Shown here: positions 55,864 through 64,000 of the stretch, piece by piece
Position numbering within the stretch: the first letter of the stretch is position 1
Layout of the letters: each line of letters opens with the position of its first letter
Assembly (NCBI RefSeq): GCF_018688375.1
Contig: NZ_CP061318.1
Span: 1,364,001-1,428,000, forward strand
DNA from: Polynucleobacter sp. AP-Ainpum-60-G11
Lineage (GTDB): Bacteria; Pseudomonadota; Gammaproteobacteria; Burkholderiales; Burkholderiaceae
Direction of reading: 5' to 3'
DNA length: 64,000 bases
The notes under the pieces: model-generated
Seen by the model: the letters and a program-made list of their open reading frames with translations, nothing else
Told to the model about the DNA's origin: nothing
The model's database searches: none
Program-made: the position numbers and the translations under genes

Positions 55864-55932
55864 CTTCTTCTCCTCCAAAAAATTATTTATTTCTTTTTTA
55901 TTTATGTTTTTATATTTTTTACTATTGCTATC

Positions 55933-57279
55933 TTATTTACCACCAACCGTCATGGATCTAATCAGAATAGAGCCCGTTTCTTTGGTTCCGCGGATTAATG
56001 AATCGCTACCAATCATCTGAATATCCATCAGCATATCGCGCAGATTACTAGCAATCGTAATTCCTTCTACTGGGTACTGGATTTCGCCATTCTCCACCCA
56101 GTAACCAAATGCACCGCGAGAGTAATCCCCAGTGACGTAATTCACACCCTGCCCCATGAGCTCGGTAACCAACAAACCAGTACCCATTTCTTTTAAGAGT
56201 GCGGGTAATCCGCCTTTAGGCGTCTTACGACTTTGTAATGTCAGGTGATGGGAGCCACCAGCGTTGCCAGTAGTTTTCATGCCAAGTTTTCTGGCGGAAT
56301 AGGTAGACAAGAAATAACCTTGTAGTACACCCTTATCGACCACCGTCCTTGCGCTTGTTTTTACGCCCTCCTCATCAAAAGGAGCGCTACCTGTCATTGA
56401 CTTCAGGTGAGGGTTTTCAAAAAGACTAACGTGCTTTGGTAAAACTTGTTTACCCAAACTATCCAATAAAAAACTGGAGCGACGATATAAGGCGCCGCCA
56501 GAAACAGCCTGCACTAATCCACCCAATAAGCCGGCAGCCAAAGGTGCCTCAAAAATCACCGGGCAGCGACGAGTAGTGAGCGATCTTGCTTTAAGACGTG
56601 AGAGAGCACGTTCTGCCGCGTATTTACCAATCGCGGCTGGATCAGCCAATTCTTCAGGAATACGCGAACTGGAATACCAATCATCACGCTGCATAAGTGC
56701 CTTTTTGCCACCCTCATTTGCAATCGGTGCGCAAGAAATATAGTGGCGTGAGAATGGATAGCCGCCCATAAACCCATGGCTGGTCCCCATCATGAAATGC
56801 GCATGATGTGCCGATACTGAAGCACCATCGCTGTTTTTAATTTGTTTACTCACTGCAAAGGCAGCACCTTCAGCAGTACGTGCAATATCAATTGCTGTTG
56901 CCGAGTCTAAATCCCACGGATGAAATAAATCTAAGTCACGTGGATGTTTTTCAAGCAGCTCTTTTTCAGCAGGCCCCGCACAGAGATCTTCAGCCGTATG
57001 CTGGGCAATATGGTACGCAGCCTCAACAGTAGCCTTTAAGGAATCTTTAGAGAAATCACTCGTACTGGCATTACCGCGACGATGACCCAAAAAGACCGTT
57101 ACGCCAACCTGTTTATCCAAGCTTTGCTCAATCGTCTCGACCTCGCCTTTGCGAACGGTGACAGATAAACCTTGACCTTCAGAGACCTCAGCTACAGCAT
57201 CGGAGGCACCCCGCTTTTTGGCCTCTGTGAGCATGAAATCAATGATTTCTTGAAACTGATTTGATGAGTATGTAAACAT
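55933..57279 (-). CDS. pmbA: Metalloprotease-associated protein PmbA/TldE
   Basis: Subunit of the TldD/TldE peptidase that unfolds and degrades small modified peptides (448 residues). Conserved parts are the N-terminal half beginning FQEIIDFMLTEAKKRGASDA, the RRCPVIFEAPLAAGLL region and the C-terminal DYSRGAFGYWVENGEIQYPVEG block. As expected for PmbA, the HExxxH metal motif of TldD is absent; TldD should be elsewhere in the genome. It is divergent from mogA with a 26-base gap. Confidence 0.94.
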   Translation of the reverse strand: MFTYSSNQFQEIIDFMLTEAKKRGASDAVAEVSEGQGLSVTVRKGEVETIEQSLDKQVGVTVFLGHRRGNASTSDFSKDSLKATVEAAYHIAQHTAEDLCAGPAEKELLEKHPRDLDLFHPWDLDSATAIDIARTAEGAAFAVSKQIKNSDGASVSAHHAHFMMGTSHGFMGGYPFSRHYISCAPIANEGGKKALMQRDDWYSSSRIPEELADPAAIGKYAAERALSRLKARSLTTRRCPVIFEAPLAAGLLGGLVQAVSGGALYRRSSFLLDSLGKQVLPKHVSLFENPHLKSMTGSAPFDEEGVKTSARTVVDKGVLQGYFLSTYSARKLGMKTTGNAGGSHHLTLQSRKTPKGGLPALLKEMGTGLLVTELMGQGVNYVTGDYSRGAFGYWVENGEIQYPVEGITIASNLRDMLMDIQMIGSDSLIRGTKETGSILIRSMTVGGK

Positions 57280-57293
57280 GCCCTAATAATAGC

Positions 57294-57299
57294 TAGAAT
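57294..57299 (+). promoter_or_regulatory. -10 element of mogA
   Basis: TAGAAT lies six bases before the mogA ATG, with no ribosome-binding site in between. A -35 is not clear. It fits a leaderless transcript. Confidence 0.4.
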
Positions 57300-57305
57300 A
57301 GAAAC

Positions 57306-57929
57306 ATGAAGCATACCGAAGCCTGGAAAAGATCCACCCCCAACGAAATCAAAATTGGCCTGATCTCCATCTCCGATAGAGCAAGTAAGGGCGTCTATAC
57401 CGACGAAGGCATTCCTGCCCTGCAATTGTGGCTACAAACTGCCATTAGCACCCCCTGCGTCTTTCATGAGCGCCTCATTGCTGATGAGCAAGAGGTTATT
57501 ACTGAAACCATCGTAGAACTGACCGATGATCTGGGTTGCGATTTAGTCCTCACCACAGGCGGTACAGGCCCCTCTCGCCGAGATGTAACCCCAGAGGCCA
57601 CAATGGATGCTGGAACGCGGGAAATGCCCGGATTTGGCGAGCAAATGCGTCAAATTAGCCTGCGCTTTGTACCTACTGCAATTTTGTCCCGCCAAACAGC
57701 TGTTTTACGAGAAATCGAGGGGCATACCGCCCTTGTGATCAATTTGCCTGGCCAACCTAAATCCATCAAAGAAACGCTTGAGGGACTCAAGGATGCTGAG
57801 GGCAAATCCATTGTTCCAGGCATTTTTGCTGCCGTGCCCTATTGCATCGACCTGATCGGCGGACCCTATATCGAGACAGATGAATCTATCGTCAAGGCTT
57901 TTAGACCCAAGAGCGCAATTAAGAAATAA
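57306..57929 (+). CDS. mogA: Molybdopterin adenylyltransferase
   Basis: Adenylylates molybdopterin so that MoeA can insert molybdenum (207 residues). The pterin-binding core shows LISISDRASKGVYTDEGIPAL (split: LISISDRASKG, then YTDEGIPAL), LVLTTGGTGPSRRDVTPEA (about residues 80-98) and GHTALVINLPGQPKSIKE (about 140-157). It is separated from the moaA-mobA-moeA operon by 8.5 kb and stands alone, followed by a strong terminator. Confidence 0.94.
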   Translation: MKHTEAWKRSTPNEIKIGLISISDRASKGVYTDEGIPALQLWLQTAISTPCVFHERLIADEQEVITETIVELTDDLGCDLVLTTGGTGPSRRDVTPEATMDAGTREMPGFGEQMRQISLRFVPTAILSRQTAVLREIEGHTALVINLPGQPKSIKETLEGLKDAEGKSIVPGIFAAVPYCIDLIGGPYIETDESIVKAFRPKSAIKK

Positions 57930-57951
57930 GGCGAGCAATCATTCAAGAAAG

Positions 57952-57983
57952 CAAAAGGGTCTAGTAATAGACCCTTTTTTATT
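57952..57983. terminator. Terminator after mogA
   Basis: AAGGGTCTA (57955-57963) pairs with TAGACCCTT (57968-57976) around GTAA, then TTTTTATT. It also serves orn, which converges from the right. Confidence 0.88.
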
Positions 57984-58010
57984 ATTGATTACCCATTCCT
58001 CGATACAGAA

Positions 58011-58598
58011 TTACTCCGGCAAAGGAACAATAAACTTTTCCCGGTAGTACTTGAGCTCCTCAATAGATTCCTCAATATCCGCCAAGGCGGTATGAGCCTG
58101 CTTTTTAGTAAAGCCCTTAACAAGCTCCGGATGCCAACGCTTGCAGAGCTCCTTAAGCGTTGAAACGTCAATATTCCGATAATGAAAGAATGCCTCTAGC
58201 TTTGGCATGTACTTGGCCATAAAGCGCCGATCTTGACCAATCGTATTGCCACACATTGGGGCAATACCAGGCTTAATGTATTTCTTCAGGAAGGCAATGC
58301 ATTCGGCTTCAGCAGTGGCTTCATCAGTTGTTGATGCCTTGACCTTATCAATCAGGCCAGAGCGACCGTGGGTACCTTTATTCCAGGCATCCATCGCATC
58401 CAATAAGGCGTCGTCTTGGTGAACCACCCAAACAGGGGCGGTGGCAATGGTGTTGAGGTGTGCATCGGTCACGATTACAGCAATCTCCAAAATACGCTCT
58501 TTTTCAGGGTCTAAACCTGACATCTCCATATCCACCCAAATCAGGTGCTCATTGGCTGGCGCCGCCTTTACTGCCGGGGTAACTATTTTTTCACTCAT
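58011..58598 (-). CDS. orn: Oligoribonuclease
   Basis: A DEDDh 3'-5' exonuclease that finishes RNA decay by hydrolysing di- to penta-nucleotides, including pGpG from cyclic-di-GMP turnover (195 residues). Acidic motifs are [20 protein letters not shown] (about residues 19-38), with [17 protein letters not shown] sequence [18 protein letters not shown], and [19 protein letters not shown] near the end. ATG 58598 is preferred to 58610, which gives four extra residues. The divergent M48 protease gene starts 15 bases away. Confidence 0.95.
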   Translation of the reverse strand: MSEKIVTPAVKAAPANEHLIWVDMEMSGLDPEKERILEIAVIVTDAHLNTIATAPVWVVHQDDALLDAMDAWNKGTHGRSGLIDKVKASTTDEATAEAECIAFLKKYIKPGIAPMCGNTIGQDRRFMAKYMPKLEAFFHYRNIDVSTLKELCKRWHPELVKGFTKKQAHTALADIEESIEELKYYREKFIVPLPE

Positions 58599-58613
58599 AT
58601 CTATAATCATCTC

Positions 58614-59864
58614 ATGACATTCACAATTGTTTTTCTAATCGCCTTCATCGCCAGCTTTGGTCTACGCCACTGGTTATCCCAACGTCAAATTCATCACGTT
58701 GGGATCAACCGTAGTGCGGTGCCCACCGAGTTTGCTTCCCAAATCTCTTTAGCTGAACATCAAAAGGCTGCCGACTATACGATTGCAAAACTGCGCCTTG
58801 GTATTTTAGAGAATGGTGTCAGTGCAATTATTTTGATAGGTTTCACGCTCTTAGGTGGATTGCAGATTTTAAATATTGCACTTCTACAATTATTAGGCGA
58901 AGGCATTGCGCAGCAAATGGCCTTGCTGATTTCCATCGTCATCATCTCCGGAATTATTGACCTTCCCTTCTCTTGGTACAAGCAGTTTTATTTAGAAGAG
59001 CGCTTTGGTTTCAACCGCATGAATGCCAAACTCTTTTTTAGCGACATGGTCAAAGGCTTGGGTGTTGGTGGGGCAATTGGCGTACCTCTTCTCTGGGTGA
59101 TCCTGAGCCTAATGGCGCAGGCAGGCGACTTTTGGTGGCTTTGGGCTTGGGGTGTTCTGACTGTATTTAGTCTATTAATGCAGTGGATACTTCCGACCTT
59201 TATTGCGCCGATTTTTAATAAGTTTGAAGCACTTGAAGAAGGCCCACTCAAGACACAAATTGAAGCTTTGTTAACGCGTTGTGATTTTGCAAGCCAGGGC
59301 CTGTTTGTCATGGATGGTAGCAAGCGTAGTGCGCACGGCAATGCATTTTTTGCTGGTATGGGTAAAGCCAAACGCATCGTATTTTTTGATACCTTGATTG
59401 AGAAGCTCAATCCCGGTGAAGTTGAAGCCGTACTGGCTCATGAGCTGGGACACTACAAATGCAAACATATCCGCAAACGTTTGCTAGTTTCGTTTGCTTT
59501 GAGCTTTGTGACATTTGCGCTATTGGGCTGGGTGAGCACACAGCCTTGGTTCTACAGCGACCTCGGTGTGATGCCCAACCCAAATGGCTACAACGGTGGC
59601 CTAGCCTTAGCACTCTTCATGCTGGTATCCCCTGTCTTTAGCTTCTTCTTAACTCCGCTATCGAGCCTAGCATCACGTAAACATGAATATGAAGCAGATG
59701 GTTTTGCTGCAGATAAATCTTCTGCAAGCGATTTGATCTCTGCCTTAGTCAAACTCTATCAAGACAACGCTTCAACTTTGACTCCGGATCCAATCTATAC
59801 GGCTTTTTATAGTTCGCATCCTCCCGCTCCATTACGCATCGCCAATCTCAAACGCCTTAGCTAA
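58614..59864 (+). CDS. M48 zinc metalloprotease, Ste24-like
   Basis: An inner-membrane CAAX-type protease (416 residues) with several hydrophobic helices. The zinc motif is [12 protein letters not shown] (about residues 276-287), and the third ligand glutamate is in [12 protein letters not shown] (about 358). It resembles eukaryotic Ste24 more than HtpX by length and by the extended N-terminal helices. Its bacterial role is probably turnover of membrane proteins. A TATAAT sequence seven bases before the ATG raises the chance of a leaderless transcript. rsgA follows 15 bases later. Confidence 0.9.
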   Translation: MTFTIVFLIAFIASFGLRHWLSQRQIHHVGINRSAVPTEFASQISLAEHQKAADYTIAKLRLGILENGVSAIILIGFTLLGGLQILNIALLQLLGEGIAQQMALLISIVIISGIIDLPFSWYKQFYLEERFGFNRMNAKLFFSDMVKGLGVGGAIGVPLLWVILSLMAQAGDFWWLWAWGVLTVFSLLMQWILPTFIAPIFNKFEALEEGPLKTQIEALLTRCDFASQGLFVMDGSKRSAHGNAFFAGMGKAKRIVFFDTLIEKLNPGEVEAVLAHELGHYKCKHIRKRLLVSFALSFVTFALLGWVSTQPWFYSDLGVMPNPNGYNGGLALALFMLVSPVFSFFLTPLSSLASRKHEYEADGFAADKSSASDLISALVKLYQDNASTLTPDPIYTAFYSSHPPAPLRIANLKRLS

Positions 59865-59879
59865 GGAGCATTTGATTTA

Positions 59880-60893
59880 ATGGAACAATTTCATGCGCTA
59901 CTTACTGCCTCTTACGGAAGGCATTATTTAGCGCAGCGCTTAACAAAAGATGAGCGCGGCAATGAATCCCCTGTCGGTGAATTAATTCAGGTCAGCACTC
60001 CAGCAAAACAGCATATTGGCGCGGTAGGCGATCGGATGCTGCTGGAGATGACTTCGGTTGATCAAGCGCGCATTATTCGCATTGAGCCACGAGAAAATTT
60101 ACTCTACCGATCTGATGCTTTTAAGAGCAAACTCATTGCCTCAAATGTCGATCAAATATTAGTAGTGCTAGCTACGCAACCCGCTTTCTCACCCGATCTT
60201 TTGGGCAGAGCGGTTGTTGCTGCAGAAACCAATCAAATTGGTCTACACATTCTTCTGAATAAGTGTGACCTCAAAGATAATCTAGAGCATGCACGCAAGA
60301 TCATTGCGCCCTATGCGCGCATGGGTTATCCCGTTACCGAGGTGTCAGCCAAATTTGATGAAGCCTCCATCGAAGCATTGCGCCCTGCTATTTGCGGCAA
60401 GGTTTCAGTGTTTGTGGGTCAATCGGGCATGGGCAAATCTAGCCTGCTCAATGCCTGGGTTCCGAATGCAGCAGCAATTACGCAAGAGTATTCAGTACGC
60501 CTAGATACCGGCAAACACACCACTACGGCATGCCGCTACTTTGAACTGCCCGAGGCGTGGGGGCGAGATGCAAACGGCAAATTGGGTGCTTTAATCGATT
60601 CTCCAGGCTTTCAGGAGTTTGGCTTGGCACACATGTCGGTTAGCGAGCTAGAACATGCCTTTAGAGAGTTTCATGATCTATTGGGCAAGTGTCGCTTTCA
60701 TAACTGCGCTCACCAATCTGAACCGGATTGCGCAATACGCGAAGCTGTCGACAGAAATGAAATAGCGCCAGAAAGACTGGCGCTATTTAGGCAATTACGT
60801 TCTGACTCAAAAACGGCCGATACGCAGATTCAAGGAATTAGCCAAGCCAAAGAGCGATGGTCAGCATTAGCAATAAAGCCATCCAAGCGATAA
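59880..60893 (+). CDS. rsgA: Ribosome small-subunit GTPase RsgA
   Basis: A circularly permuted GTPase that checks late 30S assembly (337 residues). Motif order is G4 LLNKCDL (about residue 123), G1 GQSGMGKSSLL (about 179), G3 DSPGFQ (about 240), as expected for the permutation, followed by the zinc motif CRFHNCAHQSEPDC (about 275-288). It has an N-terminal OB domain. Its last 56 bases overlap the 3' end of the convergent CobD-family gene. Confidence 0.95.
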   Translation: MEQFHALLTASYGRHYLAQRLTKDERGNESPVGELIQVSTPAKQHIGAVGDRMLLEMTSVDQARIIRIEPRENLLYRSDAFKSKLIASNVDQILVVLATQPAFSPDLLGRAVVAAETNQIGLHILLNKCDLKDNLEHARKIIAPYARMGYPVTEVSAKFDEASIEALRPAICGKVSVFVGQSGMGKSSLLNAWVPNAAAITQEYSVRLDTGKHTTTACRYFELPEAWGRDANGKLGALIDSPGFQEFGLAHMSVSELEHAFREFHDLLGKCRFHNCAHQSEPDCAIREAVDRNEIAPERLALFRQLRSDSKTADTQIQGISQAKERWSALAIKPSKR

Positions 60894-61797
60894 CCAAACG
60901 CCACACCAAGCCAATTGCAGAGCGCATGGTGCGCTCATTTGGTTCCAAACCTACTTCGTAAACAACCGGCTCGCCGGCTTCAGCCATACGTAAAGCTTCA
61001 TCGCTGTTAGGCTCGCTCATAGGCTCACCCAAACGAACACCTAAGGCGCCACTACCTGATGCCAAGATCACTGCCGATAAAGAGTCGGGCCACTTACCAG
61101 TTAAGTGACGCCATGCATAAACTGCGCCCTCAAAGTTGCCGACAATTGCAAAGCCCATTGCGGTAATACGTGCAGGCACCCAATCCAATACGTAGAAGAA
61201 ATGGCGCGCTGCTTCACTTAAGTTGAAATCACCTTTTTCCGACCAGCGCTGAGAAGCTGTGTCAGCCAAGCGGTACAAGACCACGCCCGCTGGGCCCATA
61301 GGCATCAAGAACCAGAACAACACACCAAATACATGGTGATGTGAGCCAATAATGGCGCGCTCTAGTGCAAGAGAAATTACTTCAGTCTCTGAGAGATTGG
61401 AAACATCTAAATCAGGGCCATACCATTCGCTGAGTGCCAAGCGGGCCGCTGGCAAATCATGGTTTGCAATCGCCTCATGAACCAAGGTAAAGGAATGACT
61501 AAATTGGCGAAAGCCAAAAAATAGATAAGCAATTAATACATTCCACAGAAATCCCAAGATCGGGAAAGTCACCATGAATACAACATAAAGCACGAACACA
61601 AGAAAAGTTGGCAGAATGAAAGCAACCAAGCAGGCCATACGAGCACCGACTGGACTCGCGCCTTCTTCGGTCTTGCCACCGAATTCACCGGCAACCCAAT
61701 CCAACCAGCGAGCACTCATGCGCGCGATCCAATGAGTCGAAGTCACTGGGCGATATTGCTCAGCAATGAGGGCGAAGAGGATAGAAAAGAAAGTCAT
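60838..61797 (-). CDS. CobD/CbiB-family membrane protein
   Basis: A 319-residue inner-membrane protein with about five hydrophobic segments (near residues 5-15, 55-100, 165-185 and the last 25). The family is named after cobalamin synthesis, where CbiB/CobD makes adenosylcobinamide, but in Burkholderiales this gene sits beside a Nudix hydrolase without other cobalamin genes, as here. A role in cobalamin synthesis is therefore not supported by context. Its 3' end overlaps rsgA and its start overlaps the Nudix gene by four bases. Confidence 0.75.
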   Translation of the reverse strand: MTFFSILFALIAEQYRPVTSTHWIARMSARWLDWVAGEFGGKTEEGASPVGARMACLVAFILPTFLVFVLYVVFMVTFPILGFLWNVLIAYLFFGFRQFSHSFTLVHEAIANHDLPAARLALSEWYGPDLDVSNLSETEVISLALERAIIGSHHHVFGVLFWFLMPMGPAGVVLYRLADTASQRWSEKGDFNLSEAARHFFYVLDWVPARITAMGFAIVGNFEGAVYAWRHLTGKWPDSLSAVILASGSGALGVRLGEPMSEPNSDEALRMAEAGEPVVYEVGLEPNERTMRSAIGLVWRLVIAWMALLLMLTIALWLG

Positions 61798-62531
61798 ACT
61801 TTTAATAAATGATAAAGGTTACGCAACATACCCGCAGTAGCACCCCAGATAAAACGATTTTCATAGGGCATTGAATAAAACCGACGACTACCCTGATCAC
61901 TCTCCCAGACCCGCACTTGATGATTTGCTGGGTCCATTAAAAAATGTAAAGGCACTTCAAAAACATCTGCCACTTCAAAGGCATCTAATGCATATTCTGC
62001 CTGAGGTTTTACCAATCCCACAACTGGCGTCACACTATAGCCTGAAACCGTTAAATACTGAGGCAAATGACCGATGATCTCCACCCCATGCCGATTCAAG
62101 CCAATCTCCTCCTCACTTTCTCGTAAAGCGGTGTCATTGGGACTGGAATCGCCTGGATCCATGCGCCCACCTGGAAAGCTAATTTGACCAGCATGGTCGT
62201 GCAAATGATCGGTTCTTTGGGTTAACAACACCGAGAGGCCTTCGCTCTTTAGAAGCAGAGGAATAAGCACTGCCGCCTGGGTAATTTTTCCAGCAGCTTG
62301 GCGATTTTGAATAATGCCCGCTGCAATCACCTGTCGATTCTCATCGGTAATCTCTGGCTGCCAAGCCGGGGGGTTTTGGAAACGATTCTTCAGATTCGTC
62401 GGATGCAAATGATCATAGGCCACTGCAGGCTGACCAGCGCATACCTCATGAATCGGAATGGCTTGCGCATCAAAACCCAAAGGAGCTGCAGCGCTCAATT
62501 TTTGCTCTGGGGGATTCGGGTTTTGAGTCAT
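61794..62531 (-). CDS. CoA pyrophosphatase-type Nudix hydrolase
   Basis: A Nudix enzyme of the NudL/CoA pyrophosphatase group (245 residues) that would cleave coenzyme A and related nucleotides. The group motif is LLTQRTDHLHDHAGQISFPGG (shown as LLTQRTDHLHDH then AGQISFPGG), followed by the Nudix box with RESEEEIGL (about residues 138-146). The first acidic position of the box is aspartate, a minor variation. It leads the pair with the CobD-family gene, overlapping it by four bases. A 64-residue N-terminal extension is present. Confidence 0.88.
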   Translation of the reverse strand: MTQNPNPPEQKLSAAAPLGFDAQAIPIHEVCAGQPAVAYDHLHPTNLKNRFQNPPAWQPEITDENRQVIAAGIIQNRQAAGKITQAAVLIPLLLKSEGLSVLLTQRTDHLHDHAGQISFPGGRMDPGDSSPNDTALRESEEEIGLNRHGVEIIGHLPQYLTVSGYSVTPVVGLVKPQAEYALDAFEVADVFEVPLHFLMDPANHQVRVWESDQGSRRFYSMPYENRFIWGATAGMLRNLYHLLKV

Positions 62532-62548
62532 GCGTTTATTTTAGGGCA

Positions 62549-62576
62549 ATAAAAAAGGCGACCTAGGCCGCCTTCT
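62549..62576 (-). terminator. Terminator after rplS
   Basis: On the minus strand AAGGCG (62574-62569) pairs with CGCCTT (62560-62555) around GCCTAGGT, followed by TTTT. It ends the rimM-trmD-rplS operon. Confidence 0.85.
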
Positions 62577-62595
62577 TTTTGGATTAAAGCAAACC

Positions 62596-62994
62596 TTATT
62601 CCGCTGTAGCCTCAGCAACTGCTTTAACTTTACGTGCAGGAAGTTTTTCTTTAATACGTGCAGACTTACCTGAACGATCACGCAAGTAGTACAACTTCGC
62701 GCGACGAACATCACCGCGACGCTTCACTTCAATGCTAGCAATCAATGGTGAGTAAGTTTGGAATGTACGCTCCACACCTTCGCCAGATGAAATCTTGCGA
62801 ACGATAAAGCTAGAATTCAAACCGCGATTGCGCTTAGCAATCACAACGCCTTCAAAGGCCTGGGTACGCTTACGTGTACCCTCAACTACGTTTACACCAA
62901 CAACTACTGTGTCGCCAGGAGCGAAAGTAGGAAGTACTTTGTTAGCACTTAAGCGAGCAATTTCTTCTTGCTCAATTTTTTCGATCAAATTCAT
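62596..62994 (-). CDS. rplS: Ribosomal protein bL19
   Basis: Large-subunit protein at the interface with the small subunit (132 residues). The start [15 protein letters not shown], the central [21 protein letters not shown] (shown as [12 protein letters not shown] and SSFIVRK) and [11 protein letters not shown] are typical. The C-terminal tail of about 15 residues beyond the core is rich in alanine and lysine. It is last in the rimM-trmD-rplS operon, 126 bases after trmD. Confidence 0.97.
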   Translation of the reverse strand: MNLIEKIEQEEIARLSANKVLPTFAPGDTVVVGVNVVEGTRKRTQAFEGVVIAKRNRGLNSSFIVRKISSGEGVERTFQTYSPLIASIEVKRRGDVRRAKLYYLRDRSGKSARIKEKLPARKVKAVAEATAE

Positions 62995-63120
62995 TATTAA
63001 TCCTTAAACATCTTGTCAGCGTTTAATCCCGAGACATTCATCAACGGACCAGACAGAGGATGCAGTTAAAACCATTTCACTAAATCAAAACACAAACACT
63101 TCATTCAAAACCATAATTAC

Positions 63121-63867
63121 TTACAGCGTTCGAAGAAATTGCTCATCTTCTTTACTTAGCAACCCATTAGCTCTTGCTGATTTAATTAAATCAGGTCTAA
63201 GCTTTAGCGTCAGCTCTAAAGACTTCTGCCGACGCCAATCCGCTATTTTAGCGTGATGTCCGCCTAAAAGCACGTCTGGGACAGATAAATTTTCATATAT
63301 TTCGGGGCGAGTGTAGTGCGGATAGTCCAAAAGACCATTGATAAAGCTGTCCTGGACCGCTGATTCCCCATCCCCCAGCGCTCCTGGAATGAGGCGAATG
63401 ACCGCATCCATCATGGTCATAGCAGGCAATTCACCACCTGAAACCACAAAATCACCCATAGAAAGCTGTAAATCAACGTTTCGATCGATAAAACGCTGGT
63501 CAACAGCCTCATATCGACCACAAATAAAGGTTAAATTACCGTAATTGAGGATATCTTTCGCTATCTTCTGAGAAAAGACCTCTCCTTGGGGCGCTAAGAG
63601 ACAAATTGGCCCGGAAGCGACATGCTGAGCTTGATGGGTTGCTTTAAGAGCGGATAACGTATCTTCCAAGGGTTTGGCCATCATGACCATACCAGGACCA
63701 CCACCATAGGCGCGGTCATCCACAGTCTTACGAGGATCAGAACAGTAGTCACGGGGATTCCAGAGATTGATGCTGGCAAGACCTTGCTCACAGGCGCGTC
63801 CGGTAATGCCCCACTGGGTTAAAGCGGAGAACATTTCAGGAAATAAGGTGACTACATCAAAGCGCAT
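63121..63867 (-). CDS. trmD: tRNA (guanine-N1)-methyltransferase
   Basis: Methylates G37 of tRNAs reading CCN, CUN and CGG codons to prevent frameshifting (248 residues). The SAM-binding trefoil knot shows RYEAVDQRFID and LSMGDFVVSGGELPA (about residues 130-145), and the N-terminus MRFDVVTLFPEMF is standard. I use ATG 63867; an upstream TTG adds three residues only. It lies between rimM and rplS in the usual rpsP-rimM-trmD-rplS order. Confidence 0.97.
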   Translation of the reverse strand: MRFDVVTLFPEMFSALTQWGITGRACEQGLASINLWNPRDYCSDPRKTVDDRAYGGGPGMVMMAKPLEDTLSALKATHQAQHVASGPICLLAPQGEVFSQKIAKDILNYGNLTFICGRYEAVDQRFIDRNVDLQLSMGDFVVSGGELPAMTMMDAVIRLIPGALGDGESAVQDSFINGLLDYPHYTRPEIYENLSVPDVLLGGHHAKIADWRRQKSLELTLKLRPDLIKSARANGLLSKEDEQFLRTL

Positions 63868-63876
63868 ATTTACCAA

Positions 63877-64000
63877 CTACCAATCAGCTTGCCAATCAAG
63901 GGTAATGAGCTTACTTGGCAAATCAACGTTGCGTACTACTTCTTTTACGAAAGGCACTAGCTGTTTTACTGTTTTAGTTTCGGAGTCACCAAGAGCAATG
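63877..64000 (-). CDS. rimM: Ribosome maturation factor RimM, 3' end only
   Basis: The last 40 or so codons of rimM, a 30S assembly factor. The translated end reads VPFVKEVVRNVDLPSK and closes ITLDWQADW, matching the PRC-barrel end of RimM (P-F-V-xx-VV-xx-V-D motif). The rest lies beyond base 64000. It ends nine bases before the trmD ATG. Confidence 0.93.
   Translation of the reverse strand, partial: IALGDSETKTVKQLVPFVKEVVRNVDLPSKLITLDWQADW

Noticed and set aside
1-64000. Mobile elements, prophage, toxin-antitoxin or defence systems
   Set aside because: No transposase, integrase, phage or restriction gene was seen, and gene order is that of a conserved chromosome.

Overview
The window is a stretch of conserved chromosome from a Betaproteobacterium, most likely a freshwater Burkholderiaceae member such as Polynucleobacter. 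The reasons are moderate GC by eye, very short spacers, Burkholderiales gene orders (rpsF-priB-rpsR-rplI-dnaB; rpmF-plsX-fabH-fabD-fabG-acpP-fabF; lepA-lepB-rnc-era-recO-pdxJ-acpS-nagZ), and an EF-P with arginine at position 32 beside its rhamnosyltransferase EarP. The genus is my inference. I see no prophage, insertion sequence, CRISPR array, integron or defence cluster. Nothing here looks like an entirely new multi-gene system, so the points of interest are regulatory and architectural.

Layout. 1-2.2 kb: homoserine dehydrogenase (cut by the window edge) behind an alanine aminotransferase. 2.2-9.9 kb: a plus-strand operon for 4-amino-4-deoxy-L-arabinose (Ara4N) modification of lipid A. It runs Mth938-fold protein, arnT, arnB, arnC, a stand-alone ArnA formyltransferase, a stand-alone ArnA decarboxylase, arnD, then peroxiredoxin bcp. 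10-12.8 kb: a structured intergenic region that may encode a small RNA, then phoH, an NlpC/P60 lipoprotein and a small two-repeat periplasmic protein. 12.8-15.8 kb: the ribosomal protein/primosome/helicase operon. 15.9-18.2 kb: asparaginase and divergent lexA with an SOS operator, then a lipoprotein. 18.3-21.1 kb: uvrC-pgsA-tRNA-Gly-tRNA-Cys. 21.1-22.9 kb: earP-efp.

23-38.4 kb: one long minus-strand run carrying fatty-acid synthesis (yceD, rpmF, plsX, fabH, fabD, fabG, acpP, fabF), a DegP/MucD protease, lepA, lepB, rnc, era, recO, pdxJ, acpS and nagZ. The sigma-E module (rpoE-rseA-rseB) that related bacteria often carry between fabF and mucD is absent here. 38.4-42.5 kb: maf and a tetrapyrrole-methylase-fold protein face sppA, a HAD phosphatase and rluC. 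42.5-45.7 kb: a long rne leader and RNase E. 45.7-48.8 kb: moaA-mobA-moeA; mogA lies apart at 57.3 kb.

48.8-54.7 kb: small membrane protein, a 2-hydroxyacid dehydrogenase, a ferredoxin with its probable reductase, thyA-folA, and an exported amidohydrolase. 54.8-64 kb: orphan TRAP binding protein, pmbA, mogA, orn, M48 protease, rsgA, a CobD/CbiB-family membrane protein, a CoA-type Nudix hydrolase, rplS, trmD and the 3' end of rimM.

Tight packing recurs. Several operons overlap by ATGA or TAATG, two divergent pairs have starts that touch or nearly touch, one convergent pair overlaps by 56 bp, and several genes (lexA, moaA, mogA, possibly the M48 protease) have a -10-like box only 5-7 bases before the start codon, which suggests leaderless mRNAs.
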